The notes under the pieces were generated by a model. That model was not told where the DNA came from and ran no database searches. It saw only the letters and a program-made list of their open reading frames with translations. The position numbers and the translations under genes were made by a program. A stretch of DNA of 64,000 bases from Polynucleobacter nymphae (GTDB taxonomy: Bacteria; Pseudomonadota; Gammaproteobacteria; Burkholderiales; Burkholderiaceae): NCBI RefSeq assembly GCF_018882155.1, contig NZ_JACVPA010000001.1, positions 1,116,001-1,180,000 of the forward strand, given 5' to 3'. Within the stretch, counting starts at the first letter, position 1, and each line of letters starts with the position of its first letter. Shown here one piece after another: positions 27,694 to 37,091 of this stretch.

Positions 27694-28992
27694 TTAGAAA
27701 GTGTGACGTACACCAACTGCATAGTTGTTAATGTTGCTAGCAGTTGTATTGCCAACTGCAGAGTATGCAACGTTAGATGAACCTGATTGACCATAGATTG
27801 CATACAAGTTTGTACGCTTGCTAAGGAAATAGTTTGCACCAACTTGCATCGCTGTCAGGTTAGACTGAGCAGGTGTGTAAGTAATATTCCCGTTGGTTGT
27901 TTGTGTAGCAGGAAGTGAGGCATATTTACCTACAGATCCAGCAATCCAACCTTCAAGCGCTGGTGTAATAAAGCTACGAACACCAATCTGTTGAGCAGTA
28001 AATTTGCTGAAAGCACTTGGATTAGAGTCAACAGTTGCCTTGCGATTGATGTACTGTACATATGCCTTCAAAACACCGAAGTCATAAGTACCAGCATAGT
28101 ACTGGCCAGAATCTCTAACGTTAGTACCCAAGGCGTTTGTAGAGCCGCCTGTATTAGCAGCAGTCGCGCCAAAGAGGATTGGAAGAGTAGTTGCCGCATT
28201 GGTGTTAGATGAAGCTGTGAAGTTTTGATAGTTGGCTGTCAAGAACAATTTCTTCCAAGCATAATCAACACCAATAGCTTGGCCATTCACGTTAGCTTGA
28301 CCACCTGTACCAACAGCAGCACCGCCAGGGGCAGTATTCGTTGTGTTAGTGCTTGCTGCAGTCACACTAGCGCGAACGGTAAAGCCAGCGAAATTATCTG
28401 ATTTCAAGCCAAGGGTATTACCAATACGAGTCTCGTAACCGGTAGCGTTAGCAATACCAGACTGAACGGCTAAAGTACCAATGCCTTTTGTAGACATATT
28501 ATCGACCAAGCTACCATTAATATTATTAACACCAGTTGCCGCTGTAGCCAAAATAGCGTCATAGATTACGGTATTCTGTGTACCTACGGCAAATTGACCA
28601 ATTCCATTTTTCTTCAAGCCTACAAATGCTTGACGGGTAGTGGAGAACAAACCTGTTGTAGAGCCAGAATCCATGTCAATTGCAGCTTCGTATGTGAAGA
28701 ATGCAGATGTACCGCCGCCTAAATCTTCAGAACCTCTAACGCCGATACGGCTAGTAGATTCATTACCGCCGGTGAAACCGCCGTTGGTTTTCTTAATAAC
28801 ACCAGTTGTACCGTTAGTAGCGGTTAGTGTGTTAGGCACCGCGCCGTTAACAGCAACAGTACCGTTACTAACTCTGCTATTGCCGCCAACATAGCCTTCG
28901 TCAAGAACGCCATATACAGTCACGCTTGACTGTGCTTGAGCTACAGAAGCAAAAGCTCCCATTGCTGCAAGTGCTAATAGTGATTTTTTCAT
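27694..28992 (-). CDS. general porin (Gram-negative, Burkholderiales type)
   Basis: 432 residues. A signal peptide (Met-Lys-Lys-Ser... to Ala-Gln-Ala, about 1-20) is followed by 'SSVTVYGVLDEGYVGGN', the usual first strand of Burkholderiales OmpC-like porins; 'GSEDLGGGTSAFFTYE' and the C-terminal Phe of 'YAVGVRHTF' (needed for BAM recognition) are present. It forms a trimeric outer-membrane channel, substrate unknown. Rich in Thr, Asn and Ala in surface loops. GGAG eight bases before the ATG supports the start. It has its own promoter and terminator, so it is a single-gene transcript, probably strongly expressed. Confidence 0.94.
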   Translation of the reverse strand: MKKSLLALAAMGAFASVAQAQSSVTVYGVLDEGYVGGNSRVSNGTVAVNGAVPNTLTATNGTTGVIKKTNGGFTGGNESTSRIGVRGSEDLGGGTSAFFTYEAAIDMDSGSTTGLFSTTRQAFVGLKKNGIGQFAVGTQNTVIYDAILATAATGVNNINGSLVDNMSTKGIGTLAVQSGIANATGYETRIGNTLGLKSDNFAGFTVRASVTAASTNTTNTAPGGAAVGTGGQANVNGQAIGVDYAWKKLFLTANYQNFTASSNTNAATTLPILFGATAANTGGSTNALGTNVRDSGQYYAGTYDFGVLKAYVQYINRKATVDSNPSAFSKFTAQQIGVRSFITPALEGWIAGSVGKYASLPATQTTNGNITYTPAQSNLTAMQVGANYFLSKRTNLYAIYGQSGSSNVAYSAVGNTTASNINNYAVGVRHTF

Positions 28993-29084
28993 TCTTTAAA
29001 TCTCCAAAAATTAAAAGTAATGCCCAAATAAAACTGGGACCTATGAATTTTGCTTGCATTAGCCTCCTAGACTGGTGGTAAGGG

Positions 29085-29111
29085 TATTTAGAGGCTCTTT
29101 TTGCTTGTCAA
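29085..29111 (-). promoter_or_regulatory. predicted porin promoter; rest of the 28993-29200 gap has nothing else clear
   Basis: On the minus strand a consensus -35 TTGACA (29106-29111) is followed by an AT-rich -10 TAAATA (29085-29090) at a short 15-base spacing. The leader would be about 85 nt. The 208-bp gap between the porin and the Sel1 gene is the longest non-coding stretch in the window. Confidence 0.38.
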
Positions 29112-29200
29112 AAGGTAGTTTTTTGGCTTTCTTCGTTGTATCTCGGCAACAAGACCCTAGTTTTCTGTCTTTTATAGCCTCTAGATGACAAAATTGTTAT

Positions 29201-30661
29201 ATGGCAAGTCGCGAATTCCTAAAAATCCTCAGTTCTGCCCGCTTGGGTGATGTATTGGCGCAACAAAAACTGGCACAGGCTTATATGACTGGGGCATTCA
29301 AAACCCCAATTCAACCCGCTAATGCCCTCATTTGGCTAGAAAAATCCTATTTTTCTATTACGAATCAAGTACTTAAGAATCAAGGCGCAATTCAAGATGA
29401 AATTTCTGAACTTTTTGCCCAGGTTGCCAACATCCCACTAGTAGAGACCTTTAATTCCCCCGCCTTTGGGTTTGGCTGGGGCTCATTTTGGGAGTTGGCA
29501 GCTCGCACGACCCAAGATCAGCCAACTTTAGCTGCCAAGTGGCAACTGGCAAACCTTTTAATGAATCCAGCATACGAAGAGACTCAATCGCAGCTTATTG
29601 ACTGGGTAAGCAAAACGATTGCAACGCCCGCGTTTGAAAAAACCCCTCGCTTAGATTTAGCAGGCTTGCAAAAATTAGCTCAAGAATATCTGCAAGAGCT
29701 TTCTCTAATAGACTCTCCATTCACTGCATCTGCTAAAGAACTATTAATCAAGTTGCAACCCAAAAATGAATCGCTTCCCTCCCTATGGAAAGCATGGCTG
29801 GAAAATGGAAATGAAGAGGCGCTGTTTGAGGCGGCAGAGCTGGGTCTCACACTAGCCAAGCTCACTTTGGGTTTACGTCTCGCGCAATTAGATGGCGGCG
29901 ATACAAAATCGAATGCCTCCCTCAAAAAAGCCGCCCACTGGTTAGAGCTTGCTGCCAATGATGGCGACAGGGACGCTTGGTATGCGTTAGGTGAAATTTA
30001 TCGTCGCCCGCAATTTTCTGGATACAGTGCCGCCGAAAGCGATCGCTGCTTTGATCGTGCCGCTGATCTTAGCCATGCACAAGCTCAACTCCGAAAAGGC
30101 GCCAACCTTTGGCGCAAGCGCGAAAAATCTGATGAAAAAGTACGCGGCTTGCAAGCCTCTTATTGGGTATGGCAAGCACATCAACAAGGCGTAGCAGAAG
30201 CAAAAGAATTACTTAGCAAGATTTTGGAGGGCTGCCCCAACCCTCAGTTAAATGAGTGGTTTAAGTTAGCACAATATGCTGAACGTGCTATCAACCATCA
30301 TGCTGAACGTAAATTGGATGAAGATTGGTTATTGCTGTGTCATCGCATTGTCATTGCCAATCAATTTAACTTTAGCAAAGCAGAATTATTACTCTGTGAA
30401 ATCGGCCAGCTTCAGCACGAACACTGCGTAGTAGTGGATATTCGTTGGGAGCTGCCGAAGATTTTGCCCAGACTGATTCAGATTGAGACAATTCAACAGC
30501 GGCGCGCCTTATTAGCAGCGGGCAAAGTATTTGCTGGTTCTGATTTAGATATCGAAGGTAATCTGCGTCAACGGCGCTACCGCTTTGATCGCGTTACCAA
30601 TTGGCTGACAGCAAGTTTTGCTAAGGGCTCTAAAAGTCAGACTGACGCAGAGCTAGTTTGA
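29201..30661 (+). CDS. Sel1/TPR-repeat protein
   Basis: 486 residues, all-helical. Sel1-like repeats are visible near the N-terminus ('ARLGDVLAQQKLAQAYMTGAF') and at about 225-330, where Ala-x-x-Trp-Leu-x-x-Ala-Ala and 'DAWYALGEIYRRPQF' match the Sel1 pattern. There is no signal peptide or membrane helix. Sel1 proteins scaffold protein interactions, and the partners are unknown. The gene ends 25 nt inside the converging tatC end, an unusual 3' overlap. Confidence 0.75.
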   Translation: MASREFLKILSSARLGDVLAQQKLAQAYMTGAFKTPIQPANALIWLEKSYFSITNQVLKNQGAIQDEISELFAQVANIPLVETFNSPAFGFGWGSFWELAARTTQDQPTLAAKWQLANLLMNPAYEETQSQLIDWVSKTIATPAFEKTPRLDLAGLQKLAQEYLQELSLIDSPFTASAKELLIKLQPKNESLPSLWKAWLENGNEEALFEAAELGLTLAKLTLGLRLAQLDGGDTKSNASLKKAAHWLELAANDGDRDAWYALGEIYRRPQFSGYSAAESDRCFDRAADLSHAQAQLRKGANLWRKREKSDEKVRGLQASYWVWQAHQQGVAEAKELLSKILEGCPNPQLNEWFKLAQYAERAINHHAERKLDEDWLLLCHRIVIANQFNFSKAELLLCEIGQLQHEHCVVVDIRWELPKILPRLIQIETIQQRRALLAAGKVFAGSDLDIEGNLRQRRYRFDRVTNWLTASFAKGSKSQTDAELV

Positions 30662-31431
30662 TCTTCTTTGTCTGTCTGGTCATCTGCAGGCTTTGGCACA
30701 TAAAAACGAGCAATTAATAAACCTAATTCATAAAGTAGCGTCATCGGTACAGCCAACAGTAATTGTGAAAGCACATCTGGCGGAGTCACAACTGCAGAGA
30801 TTACAAAGGCCCCCACGATCACATAGGGGCGAATCTCTCTCAACTTGGCTAAAGGCACCATTCCCATGCGGACTAAGACCACTACTACGACAGGCACTTC
30901 AAAAGTAATACCAAAAGCTAAGAAAGTGGTCATGGCAAAACTTAAATAGTTATCAATGTCAGTCGACATTTCCGCGCCCAGTGGAGCGTTATAGCTAGCC
31001 ATGAAATTGAATACTGTCGGAAATACTAAGAAGTAGGCAAAAGCCATGCCAAATATAAACAAGCTATAGCTACTCACCACTAAAGGCAAAATCAATTTTC
31101 GCTCATGCATGTATAGGCCAGGCGCAATGAAGGCCCATAACTGATACATCACTACTGGCAAGGCAATCAGAAATGCTACCAACATCGTGACTTTCATGGG
31201 CACAAAGAAAGATCCAGTCACATCCGTGACGATCATTTTGCCGCCTGCAGGCAATGCCTTTAATAGTGGCTGCGCAAATAAATGGAAAATGTCTGGCGCC
31301 CAATAGGCCAAGCAAGCAAACACGACAAGAATTGCCAAGGTAGACTTGATAACGCGATCACGCAACTCGAACAAATGCGAGAGAAAAGATTCTTGCAATC
31401 CTGAATCTTCAGTGGAATTATTTTCTGACAT
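30637..31431 (-). CDS. tatC: Sec-independent protein translocase subunit TatC
   Basis: 264 residues with six membrane helices. The N-terminal 'SFLSHLFELRDRVIKS' is the conserved signal-binding region, and the Glu and Pro in the 'FGITFEVPVVVVVLVRMG' helix are typical. TatC recognises twin-arginine signals and, with TatA and TatB, exports folded proteins such as the Rieske protein. Last gene of tatABC, 27 nt after tatB; its end overlaps the Sel1 gene. Confidence 0.96.
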   Translation of the reverse strand: MSENNSTEDSGLQESFLSHLFELRDRVIKSTLAILVVFACLAYWAPDIFHLFAQPLLKALPAGGKMIVTDVTGSFFVPMKVTMLVAFLIALPVVMYQLWAFIAPGLYMHERKLILPLVVSSYSLFIFGMAFAYFLVFPTVFNFMASYNAPLGAEMSTDIDNYLSFAMTTFLAFGITFEVPVVVVVLVRMGMVPLAKLREIRPYVIVGAFVISAVVTPPDVLSQLLLAVPMTLLYELGLLIARFYVPKPADDQTDKEDQTSSASV

Positions 31432-31458
31432 GCGAAGGTGTTTTTATGCTTATTTTAT

Positions 31459-31935
31459 TTATTTGATGGCGCTGTGATGAAAGCGCTTCATTCTGGCAGC
31501 GCCCGATTGAACCCGTGTTCGCATGCCTGCTGAGCGCTTAAACCAAATGGGTCTAGCTGCCCGTCTGACACCCCAGCTATTGCGGCCTTGACGCTTGGTC
31601 TTATCCCATACCGCTCTTTCGTCAAGAGGCAATTTCTCAAAACTAGTTTCAAAAATATCAGCCTGATCACTCAGATGGGTATTGGCCTCTTGAACAGTTG
31701 AATTAATGCTGTTCTCAACCTCTTTGAGCGCAGAGGCACTTTCTTCACGGAACTTTTTAAATTCCTCAACTTCCATCTGACGATTCACTTCAGATTTAAT
31801 ATCAGCCATATAACGCTGTGCACGACCAAATAAATTGCCCGCCATGCGAGCAATCTTTGGCAGGCGCTCTGGGCCCACAACAACTAAAGCAACTACTGCG
31901 ATGAGCGCAAGCTTGGAAACTCCAAGATCAATCAT
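31459..31935 (-). CDS. tatB: Sec-independent protein translocase subunit TatB
   Basis: 158 residues. An N-terminal membrane helix with 'LIAVVALVVVGPERLPKIARM' carries the Gly-Pro hinge and the Glu typical of TatB, followed by an amphipathic helix and a long coiled, basic tail rich in Arg. It binds TatC and the twin-arginine cargo. Lies 49 nt after tatA. Confidence 0.94.
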   Translation of the reverse strand: MIDLGVSKLALIAVVALVVVGPERLPKIARMAGNLFGRAQRYMADIKSEVNRQMEVEEFKKFREESASALKEVENSINSTVQEANTHLSDQADIFETSFEKLPLDERAVWDKTKRQGRNSWGVRRAARPIWFKRSAGMRTRVQSGAARMKRFHHSAIK

Positions 31936-31984
31936 TGAAGCAGTCTTCTAAAAACCACATGAATTTCTATTGCGCTATCAAGAA

Positions 31985-32206
31985 TCACTTGTTGACATCT
32001 TTGGCTTGCACGTCAACAGTCTTTTCTGCTGTTGCAGCGCCTTGCTGAAGTTGTTCCTTAGATTCTTCACCCGGCTTCATGCCATCTTTAAAGCCTTTCA
32101 CAGCACCACCCAAATCTTGGCCAATGTTGCGCAATTTCTTGGTACCAAATACCAACATCACGATGACTAAAACAATTAACCAATGCCAAATGCTAAATGA
32201 GCCCAT
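31985..32206 (-). CDS. tatA: Sec-independent protein translocase subunit TatA
   Basis: 73 residues, the usual TatA size. A single membrane helix '[20 protein letters not shown]' with the Phe-Gly hinge is followed by an amphipathic helix with Lys and Gly, then a short polar tail. It polymerises to form the translocation pore. First gene of tatABC, 16 nt after hinT. Confidence 0.95.
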   Translation of the reverse strand: MGSFSIWHWLIVLVIVMLVFGTKKLRNIGQDLGGAVKGFKDGMKPGEESKEQLQQGAATAEKTVDVQAKDVNK

Positions 32207-32222
32207 TTTGAATCTCCTTGGA

Positions 32223-32579
32223 TTATTTTTTCCAGGGTCGCGGACCGCCCATCAAATGCAAATGCAAGTGATAAACCTCCTGCCCTCCATCTGCACCATT
32301 ATTCACCATTAATCTAAAGCCGCCATCCTTACCAGGACGGCAACCTTGCTCTTTGGCAAGCCGCGGTGCTAATTCCATCATTCTACCCAGCAAAGGGGCA
32401 TCAATGCTTTCTGCTGACTCCAGCATAGGGATATGTTTCTTAGGAATCAGCAGAAAATGCACTGGTGCAGCAGGATTGATATCCTTAAATGCGTAGATTT
32501 CCTCATCCTCATAGACCTTCTGGGATGGGATTAAACCTTGCGAAATCTTACAAAATAGGCAATTCGGATCGTGCGACAT
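32223..32579 (-). CDS. hinT: HIT-family hydrolase (HinT)
   Basis: 118 residues. The HIT motif appears as '[11 protein letters not shown]' (His-x-His-x-His), with conserved 'CLFCKI' and '[21 protein letters not shown]'. HinT hydrolyses adenosine phosphoramidates and aminoacyl-AMP. It lies 6 nt after hisE and before tatA, its normal position in Burkholderiaceae. Confidence 0.95.
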   Translation of the reverse strand: MSHDPNCLFCKISQGLIPSQKVYEDEEIYAFKDINPAAPVHFLLIPKKHIPMLESAESIDAPLLGRMMELAPRLAKEQGCRPGKDGGFRLMVNNGADGGQEVYHLHLHLMGGPRPWKK

Positions 32580-32585
32580 ACCTAC

Positions 32586-32987
32586 CTATTCCTTGCCAGA
32601 TGCTTTTCTGGCAGCTTTCTCTTCGATCCCAGATGTCCCCAAGCGGCGATCCAATTCTGCAATCACCTCTTCAGGGCGTAAGTTAAATTGGGACAAGGCA
32701 ATGAGGCAGTGAAACCAAAGGTCAGCCATTTCAGCAACCAGCAGCTTTTGTTGCTCTGGGGCTAAGTTGGCACTCCGCGAATCTTTAGCAGCCATGACGG
32801 CTTCAGTTGCCTCTTCACCGATCTTCTTGAGAATTCCATCATCACCCTTTGAAAAGAGTAAAGCGGTATAGGAAGTCTTAGGATCTACTTGGCCCGCCTT
32901 AAAGGCATCACGACGTTGATCTACTACATCAGCCAAATGTGCAAATGCAGAATCTACATTAGAGGGTTTGTTTGAAGAACTCGTCAT
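32586..32987 (-). CDS. hisE: phosphoribosyl-ATP diphosphatase
   Basis: 133 residues with the MazG-like fold: '[12 protein letters not shown]' and '[16 protein letters not shown]' carry the metal-binding Glu-x3-Glu pattern, and '[13 protein letters not shown]' is the second half. It removes pyrophosphate from PR-ATP in histidine synthesis step 2. The separate hisI gene follows upstream, 31 nt away. Confidence 0.95.
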   Translation of the reverse strand: MTSSSNKPSNVDSAFAHLADVVDQRRDAFKAGQVDPKTSYTALLFSKGDDGILKKIGEEATEAVMAAKDSRSANLAPEQQKLLVAEMADLWFHCLIALSQFNLRPEEVIAELDRRLGTSGIEEKAARKASGKE

Positions 32988-33018
32988 TGGTTTATTTTAT
33001 GTCTTTTATTAAGCAAGC

Positions 33019-33408
33019 CTACTTCTTAGACTTGTCAACCCAGACGGATTTAGTAGAGTCCCATTGGAAAAAGAAGCAACTATGCTCTCCAGTGTGACAG
33101 GCGATTCCATCCTTTTGCTCAACCATTAACAAGATCGTATCGCCGTCACAATCTAAGCGAATTTCTTTTACCTTTTGGGTGTGGCCAGACTCTTCACCTT
33201 TGTGCCAGAGTTTTTGACGAGAGCGTGTCCAGTAAACCGCCTCACCTAAACGCATAGTTTCTAGAAGTGCATCGCGATTCATCCAAGCCATCATCAAAAC
33301 ATCTTTACTGCCGACCTCTTGTGCAATGACTGGAACTAAACCCTGATCATTCCAAGTCACGGCATCTAATAAGGTTTGGTCTTGAGGATTTTTATTTGTA
33401 TCTGACAT
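33019..33408 (-). CDS. hisI: phosphoribosyl-AMP cyclohydrolase
   Basis: 129 residues. The zinc and substrate site is in '[29 protein letters not shown]' (written in part) and '[14 protein letters not shown]' is the N-terminal signature. It opens the adenine ring of PR-AMP (step 3). In related genomes it follows hisF directly; here hicAB on the other strand separates them, so it needs its own promoter or a read-through transcript. Confidence 0.95.
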   Translation of the reverse strand: MSDTNKNPQDQTLLDAVTWNDQGLVPVIAQEVGSKDVLMMAWMNRDALLETMRLGEAVYWTRSRQKLWHKGEESGHTQKVKEIRLDCDGDTILLMVEQKDGIACHTGEHSCFFFQWDSTKSVWVDKSKK

Positions 33409-33505
33409 TGGCTCAATTTTGACAGAATTGTTAAGGCCAAACCAAATAAGTAGTTGTCGGGGCCTGCAGTAATGACCCGCCCCACCTTATGGACACTCAC
33501 CATAT

Positions 33506-33536
33506 TTGTGTGTATGATGTGTATAGAATTTATAAT
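33506..33536 (+). promoter_or_regulatory. predicted hicAB promoter with direct repeats
   Basis: A perfect -10 TATAAT (33531-33536) lies seven bases before the hicA ATG, with a weak -35 TTGTGT (33506-33511) at a long 19-base spacing. The heptamer TGTGTAT occurs twice, at 33509-33515 and 33518-33524, nine bases apart, between the -35 and -10. Such a repeat is a plausible HicB operator. With a start only just downstream of the -10, hicA would have almost no leader. Confidence 0.4.
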
Positions 33537-33542
33537 TTGCGG

Positions 33543-33725
33543 ATGAATAGCAAAAAACTAATTAAGGTCATAGAAAAAGATGGCTGGGTATTGCGGGGCT
33601 CAAAAGGCTCTCATCATGTTTTTAATCACCCCCATAAACCTGGGCATATCACTGTTCCTCACCCCAAAAAGGATTTAGGGATTGGATTAGTTCAAAAGCT
33701 ACTAAAACAAGCAGGAATGAAATAG
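33543..33725 (+). CDS. hicA: type II toxin HicA (mRNA interferase)
   Basis: 60 residues from the ATG at 33543; an in-frame start at 33489 is upstream of the promoter-like TATAAT and unlikely. A small dsRBD-like fold with 'LIKVIEKDGWVLRGSKGSHHVF' and the catalytic His in Gly-Ser-His-His, followed by 'PGHITVPHPKKDLGIGLVQKLLKQAGM'. HicA toxins bind and cleave mRNA. Ten bases separate it from hicB on the same strand, the classic toxin-first order. Confidence 0.93.
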   Translation: MNSKKLIKVIEKDGWVLRGSKGSHHVFNHPHKPGHITVPHPKKDLGIGLVQKLLKQAGMK

Positions 33726-33735
33726 AGGAATCATC

Positions 33736-34128
33736 ATGAAATATCCAATTGCGATTGAACCGGGTGGAGATAAATTAGCGTGGGGCGTAATCGTTCCTGA
33801 CTTACCTGGCTGCTTCTCAGCTGCCGATAGCGGAATTGATGAGGCAATTGAAAATACCAAAGAAGCGATTGAACTTTGGATTGAGGCAGCATTAGACGCT
33901 GGTGAAGATATACCGAAGCCTAGCCCAATTACCAATCTACAGAAAAAGAAAGAGTTCAAGGGATATATTTGGGCAATTGCCGAGATTGACCCAGCTTTGC
34001 TATCAGACGATATCGAAAGAGTAAATATATCTTTACCAAAAAGAGTATTGGCAAGATTGGATGCGAAGGCTAAATCAGCTGGAGAAAATCGCTCTGCTTT
34101 TATCGCTCATATGGCCATCAGTGCTTAA
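33736..34128 (+). CDS. hicB: type II antitoxin HicB
   Basis: 130 residues. The N-terminal HicB domain ('WGVIVPDLPGCFSAADSGIDEAIENTKEAI', in part) mimics a degraded RNase H fold and blocks HicA. The C-terminal ribbon-helix-helix 'ERVNISLPKRVLARLDAKAKSAG' is the DNA-binding part, so it likely autorepresses the operon. AGAGG precedes the ATG. It converges with hisF, 9 bp apart. Confidence 0.94.
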   Translation: MKYPIAIEPGGDKLAWGVIVPDLPGCFSAADSGIDEAIENTKEAIELWIEAALDAGEDIPKPSPITNLQKKKEFKGYIWAIAEIDPALLSDDIERVNISLPKRVLARLDAKAKSAGENRSAFIAHMAISA

Positions 34129-34137
34129 AAGTTCTCG

Positions 34138-34896
34138 CTAAATACGAACCGGAATTCCTTGGGCAGCCATATATTCTTTTGCCTGTCCTACGGTGAACTC
34201 ACCATAGTGAAAAATGCTGGCCGCCAGCACTGCATCAGCATGGCCTTTAGTAATACCATCCACTAAATGCTGAAGATTACCTACGCCACCCGATGCAATT
34301 ACCGGAATAGACACTGCATCACTGACAGCTGCAGTTAAAGCCAAATCGAAGCCATCTTTACTGCCATCACGATTCATACTCGTAAGCAAAATTTCGCCGG
34401 CACCACGTTTAGCCACTTCACTAGCCCACGCAACCACATCAATGCCAGTAGCCGTTCTGCCGCCATGGGTAAATACCTCCCAATTGCCGGCAGCAGTTTG
34501 TTTGGCATCTATCGCAACCACAATGCATTGGGATCCGTAATAGGCTGCAGCATCAGAAACTAAATCTGGATTAGCGACTGCTGAAGAATTCATGCTCACT
34601 TTATCTGCGCCAGCATTTAGCAAGCGTCGCACATCAGCAACTGCACGCACCCCACCTCCAACAGTTAAGGGAATAAAAACTTGTGACGCCACATCTTCAA
34701 TGATGTGCAAGATTAAATCGCGTCCATCAGATGTTGCAGTGATGTCTAAAAAAGTGAGCTCATCCGCCCCTTGGGTGTCATAGCGTTTAGCGATTTCTAT
34801 AGGATCGCCAGCATCTCGTAAGCCAACGAAATTCACACCCTTAACAACTCGCCCTGCAGTCACATCAAGGCAAGGAATAATTCGCTTAGTGAGCAC
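34138..34896 (-). CDS. hisF: imidazole glycerol phosphate synthase, cyclase subunit
   Basis: 252 residues, (beta/alpha)8 barrel. The catalytic Asp pair is in '[15 protein letters not shown]' and '[15 protein letters not shown]', with phosphate-binding Gly motifs such as 'VTVGGGVRA'-like '[13 protein letters not shown]'. It forms IGP and AICAR with ammonia from HisH. The start codon is GTG and shares its G with the hisA stop. Confidence 0.96.
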   Translation of the reverse strand: MLTKRIIPCLDVTAGRVVKGVNFVGLRDAGDPIEIAKRYDTQGADELTFLDITATSDGRDLILHIIEDVASQVFIPLTVGGGVRAVADVRRLLNAGADKVSMNSSAVANPDLVSDAAAYYGSQCIVVAIDAKQTAAGNWEVFTHGGRTATGIDVVAWASEVAKRGAGEILLTSMNRDGSKDGFDLALTAAVSDAVSIPVIASGGVGNLQHLVDGITKGHADAVLAASIFHYGEFTVGQAKEYMAAQGIPVRI

Positions 34897-35657
34897 TAGA
34901 TAATTTTCTTTGCGTACTTGAGAGTTAACTCATCCGCATATTTTTGAGCTGCTGCAAGATCAAGGTCTCCAGCATAGATAGAGCGACCAGCAATGACGCC
35001 CATCACGCCCTCTTCTTCTGCCTTACAAAGTGCTTCGATATCTTTATTACTTGAAAGACCGCCACTTGCAATTACTGGAATGCGAATAGCCTGAGCGAGC
35101 TTAATAGTAGCTTCAATATTGACGCCCTTGAGCATGCCGTCACGACCAATGTCGGTATAGATGATTGCTTCAACGCCCCAGTCTTCAAACTTCTTAGCAA
35201 GGTCAATCACCTCATGACCAGTGATCTTGCTCCAGCCATCTGTAGCGACCTTGCCATCACGTGCATCTAAGCCTACCATCACATGGCCAGGGAATGCAGT
35301 ACACGCATCTTGCACAAAGCCGGGACTCTTCACTGCGGCAGTACCAATGATCACAGTACTAATGCCGTCATCCAATAAACGCTCAATCGTTTCAAGGTCA
35401 CGAATGCCGCCGCCCAATTGAACGGGAATCTCATCGCCGACTGCTTTGAGAATCGATTTGATGGCAGACTCATTTTTAAGCTTGCCAGCAAAGGCACCAT
35501 TAAGATCTACTAGATGTAAGCGGCGCGCCCCTTTACTAATCCAGTGCGTGGCCATAGCACCAGGATCTTCCGAGAAAACCGTGGCTTTGTCCATATCACC
35601 TTGTTCGAGTCGAACGCAGTGGCCGTCTTTGAGATCAATTGCAGGAATCAGCAGCAT
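34896..35657 (-). CDS. hisA: ProFAR isomerase
   Basis: 253 residues, a barrel homologous to HisF. The catalytic Asp are in '[19 protein letters not shown]' and '[16 protein letters not shown]', with '[12 protein letters not shown]' and '[10 protein letters not shown]' phosphate loops. It performs the Amadori rearrangement of ProFAR to PRFAR. Lies 19 nt after hisH and overlaps hisF by one base. Confidence 0.96.
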   Translation of the reverse strand: MLLIPAIDLKDGHCVRLEQGDMDKATVFSEDPGAMATHWISKGARRLHLVDLNGAFAGKLKNESAIKSILKAVGDEIPVQLGGGIRDLETIERLLDDGISTVIIGTAAVKSPGFVQDACTAFPGHVMVGLDARDGKVATDGWSKITGHEVIDLAKKFEDWGVEAIIYTDIGRDGMLKGVNIEATIKLAQAIRIPVIASGGLSSNKDIEALCKAEEEGVMGVIAGRSIYAGDLDLAAAQKYADELTLKYAKKII

Positions 35658-35676
35658 ATCTAAAGGTTAGAAAGTT

Positions 35677-36339
35677 TTAAGGTTGCCAAGAAACAAAATT
35701 TTGATAAAGCTTTAATCCGTATTCTGCACTTTTTTCTGGATGAAATTGTGTAGCGAAAATATTATCTCGTGCCACCGCAGAAGTAAACCAATCCCCGTAC
35801 TCTGTTGAGCCCGCAATATCTTCTTTGCGTTGCGGCACAACATAGTAGCTATGGACAAAATAAAAGCTGCTTAAGTCAGGAATACCGTTCCAAAGGGGGT
35901 GTTTTGAGTCTTGACGCACCTGATTCCACCCCATATGGGGAACTTTATAAGCGGAGCCATCAGCCTGCTTCTTGCCAGCCAACTCAAAACGACGGACTTC
36001 GCCGGGGATTAAACCCAAACAGGATGTCCATGGGGTTTTTTCTGTGGCGCGCACTTCAGCGCTTTGATCAAACAGCATCTGCTCACCTACACATACTCCA
36101 AGTAGGGGCTTATTTTTTGCCGCCTCTAAGAGTGCCTCTAGCAAGCCAGACTCTTGAAGATGTTTCATGCAATCAGGCATGGCACCTTGACCCGGCAAGA
36201 CAACACGAGCTGCAGAACGAATATCTTCCGGCTGATGTGCAATCAATACATTGTCACCTGGAGCTACATGATGAAATGCTTGATATACGGAACGTAGATT
36301 ACCCATTCCATAATCAACAATCGCAATCGTTTGCGCCAA
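35677..36339 (-). CDS. hisH: imidazole glycerol phosphate synthase, glutaminase subunit
   Basis: 220 residues, class I amidotransferase. The oxyanion/nucleophile motif is '[14 protein letters not shown]' (Cys83) and the His-Glu of the triad is in '[11 protein letters not shown]'. It supplies ammonia through HisF. It is 50 bp after hisB. Confidence 0.96.
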   Translation of the reverse strand: MAQTIAIVDYGMGNLRSVYQAFHHVAPGDNVLIAHQPEDIRSAARVVLPGQGAMPDCMKHLQESGLLEALLEAAKNKPLLGVCVGEQMLFDQSAEVRATEKTPWTSCLGLIPGEVRRFELAGKKQADGSAYKVPHMGWNQVRQDSKHPLWNGIPDLSSFYFVHSYYVVPQRKEDIAGSTEYGDWFTSAVARDNIFATQFHPEKSAEYGLKLYQNFVSWQP

Positions 36340-36389
36340 TTTAGCTTATCTTTCGCTGTTGTCTGCAGAGCAACTATAAGGTGTCTAGA

Positions 36390-36977
36390 TTAGAGACTGC
36401 CTTTAGTTGAAGGGACGGCACCAGATGCCCGTGGATCAATGGCTAGAGCCATACGTAAGGCGCGGCCAAAAGCCTTGAACACAGTTTCAATCTGATGGTG
36501 CGCATTAATGCCACGCAAATTATCAATGTGTAAAGTCACTCCAGCGTGATTCACAAAACCACGGAAGAACTCAATGCTGAGATCAACATCAAAGTCACCT
36601 ACTCGAGCTCGAGTAAATGGCACGTTAAATTCCAATCCTGGACGACCAGAAAAATCGATCACAACACGCGAAAGGGTTTCGTCCAAAGGTACATAGGCGT
36701 GGCCATAACGGGTAATGCCTGCCTTATCACCTACTGCCTTAGCAAACGCCTGACCCAAGGTAATTCCCACATCTTCAACAGTATGGTGATCATCAATATG
36801 GGTATCGCCATTGCCAACTACTTTGAGGTCAATCATGCCGTGACGAGCAATCTGATCAAGCATATGGTCTAAAAAAGGAACGCCGGAGGCCAGCTCAGCC
36901 TTCCCAGTACCATCTAAATTGATGGAAATTTGAATTTTGGTTTCCGAAGTGTTTCGGGTAACGTCGGCTTGCCGCAT
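36390..36977 (-). CDS. hisB: imidazoleglycerol-phosphate dehydratase
   Basis: 195 residues, the monofunctional plant/beta-type enzyme without a phosphatase domain. Manganese-binding motifs DHHTVED and the repeat-related '[15 protein letters not shown]' are present. It dehydrates IGP (step 6). It is divergent from hisC, separated by 114 bp in which both promoters must lie or one must be read through. Confidence 0.96.
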   Translation of the reverse strand: MRQADVTRNTSETKIQISINLDGTGKAELASGVPFLDHMLDQIARHGMIDLKVVGNGDTHIDDHHTVEDVGITLGQAFAKAVGDKAGITRYGHAYVPLDETLSRVVIDFSGRPGLEFNVPFTRARVGDFDVDLSIEFFRGFVNHAGVTLHIDNLRGINAHHQIETVFKAFGRALRMALAIDPRASGAVPSTKGSL

Positions 36978-37091
36978 TTCATTGCGCCGCGAGGCGAAGT
37001 GTTGATTGAAGCCTCATAATATCATTCCTAGAAGATTTATAAATGCAGATATTGCTTCACTTTCATTCTGATTTTTGAGCTGAGTACCCTA

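Noticed and set aside
35805..36344. 179-codon frame opposite hisH
   Set aside because: Antisense to an intact hisH with all catalytic residues; no start signal.
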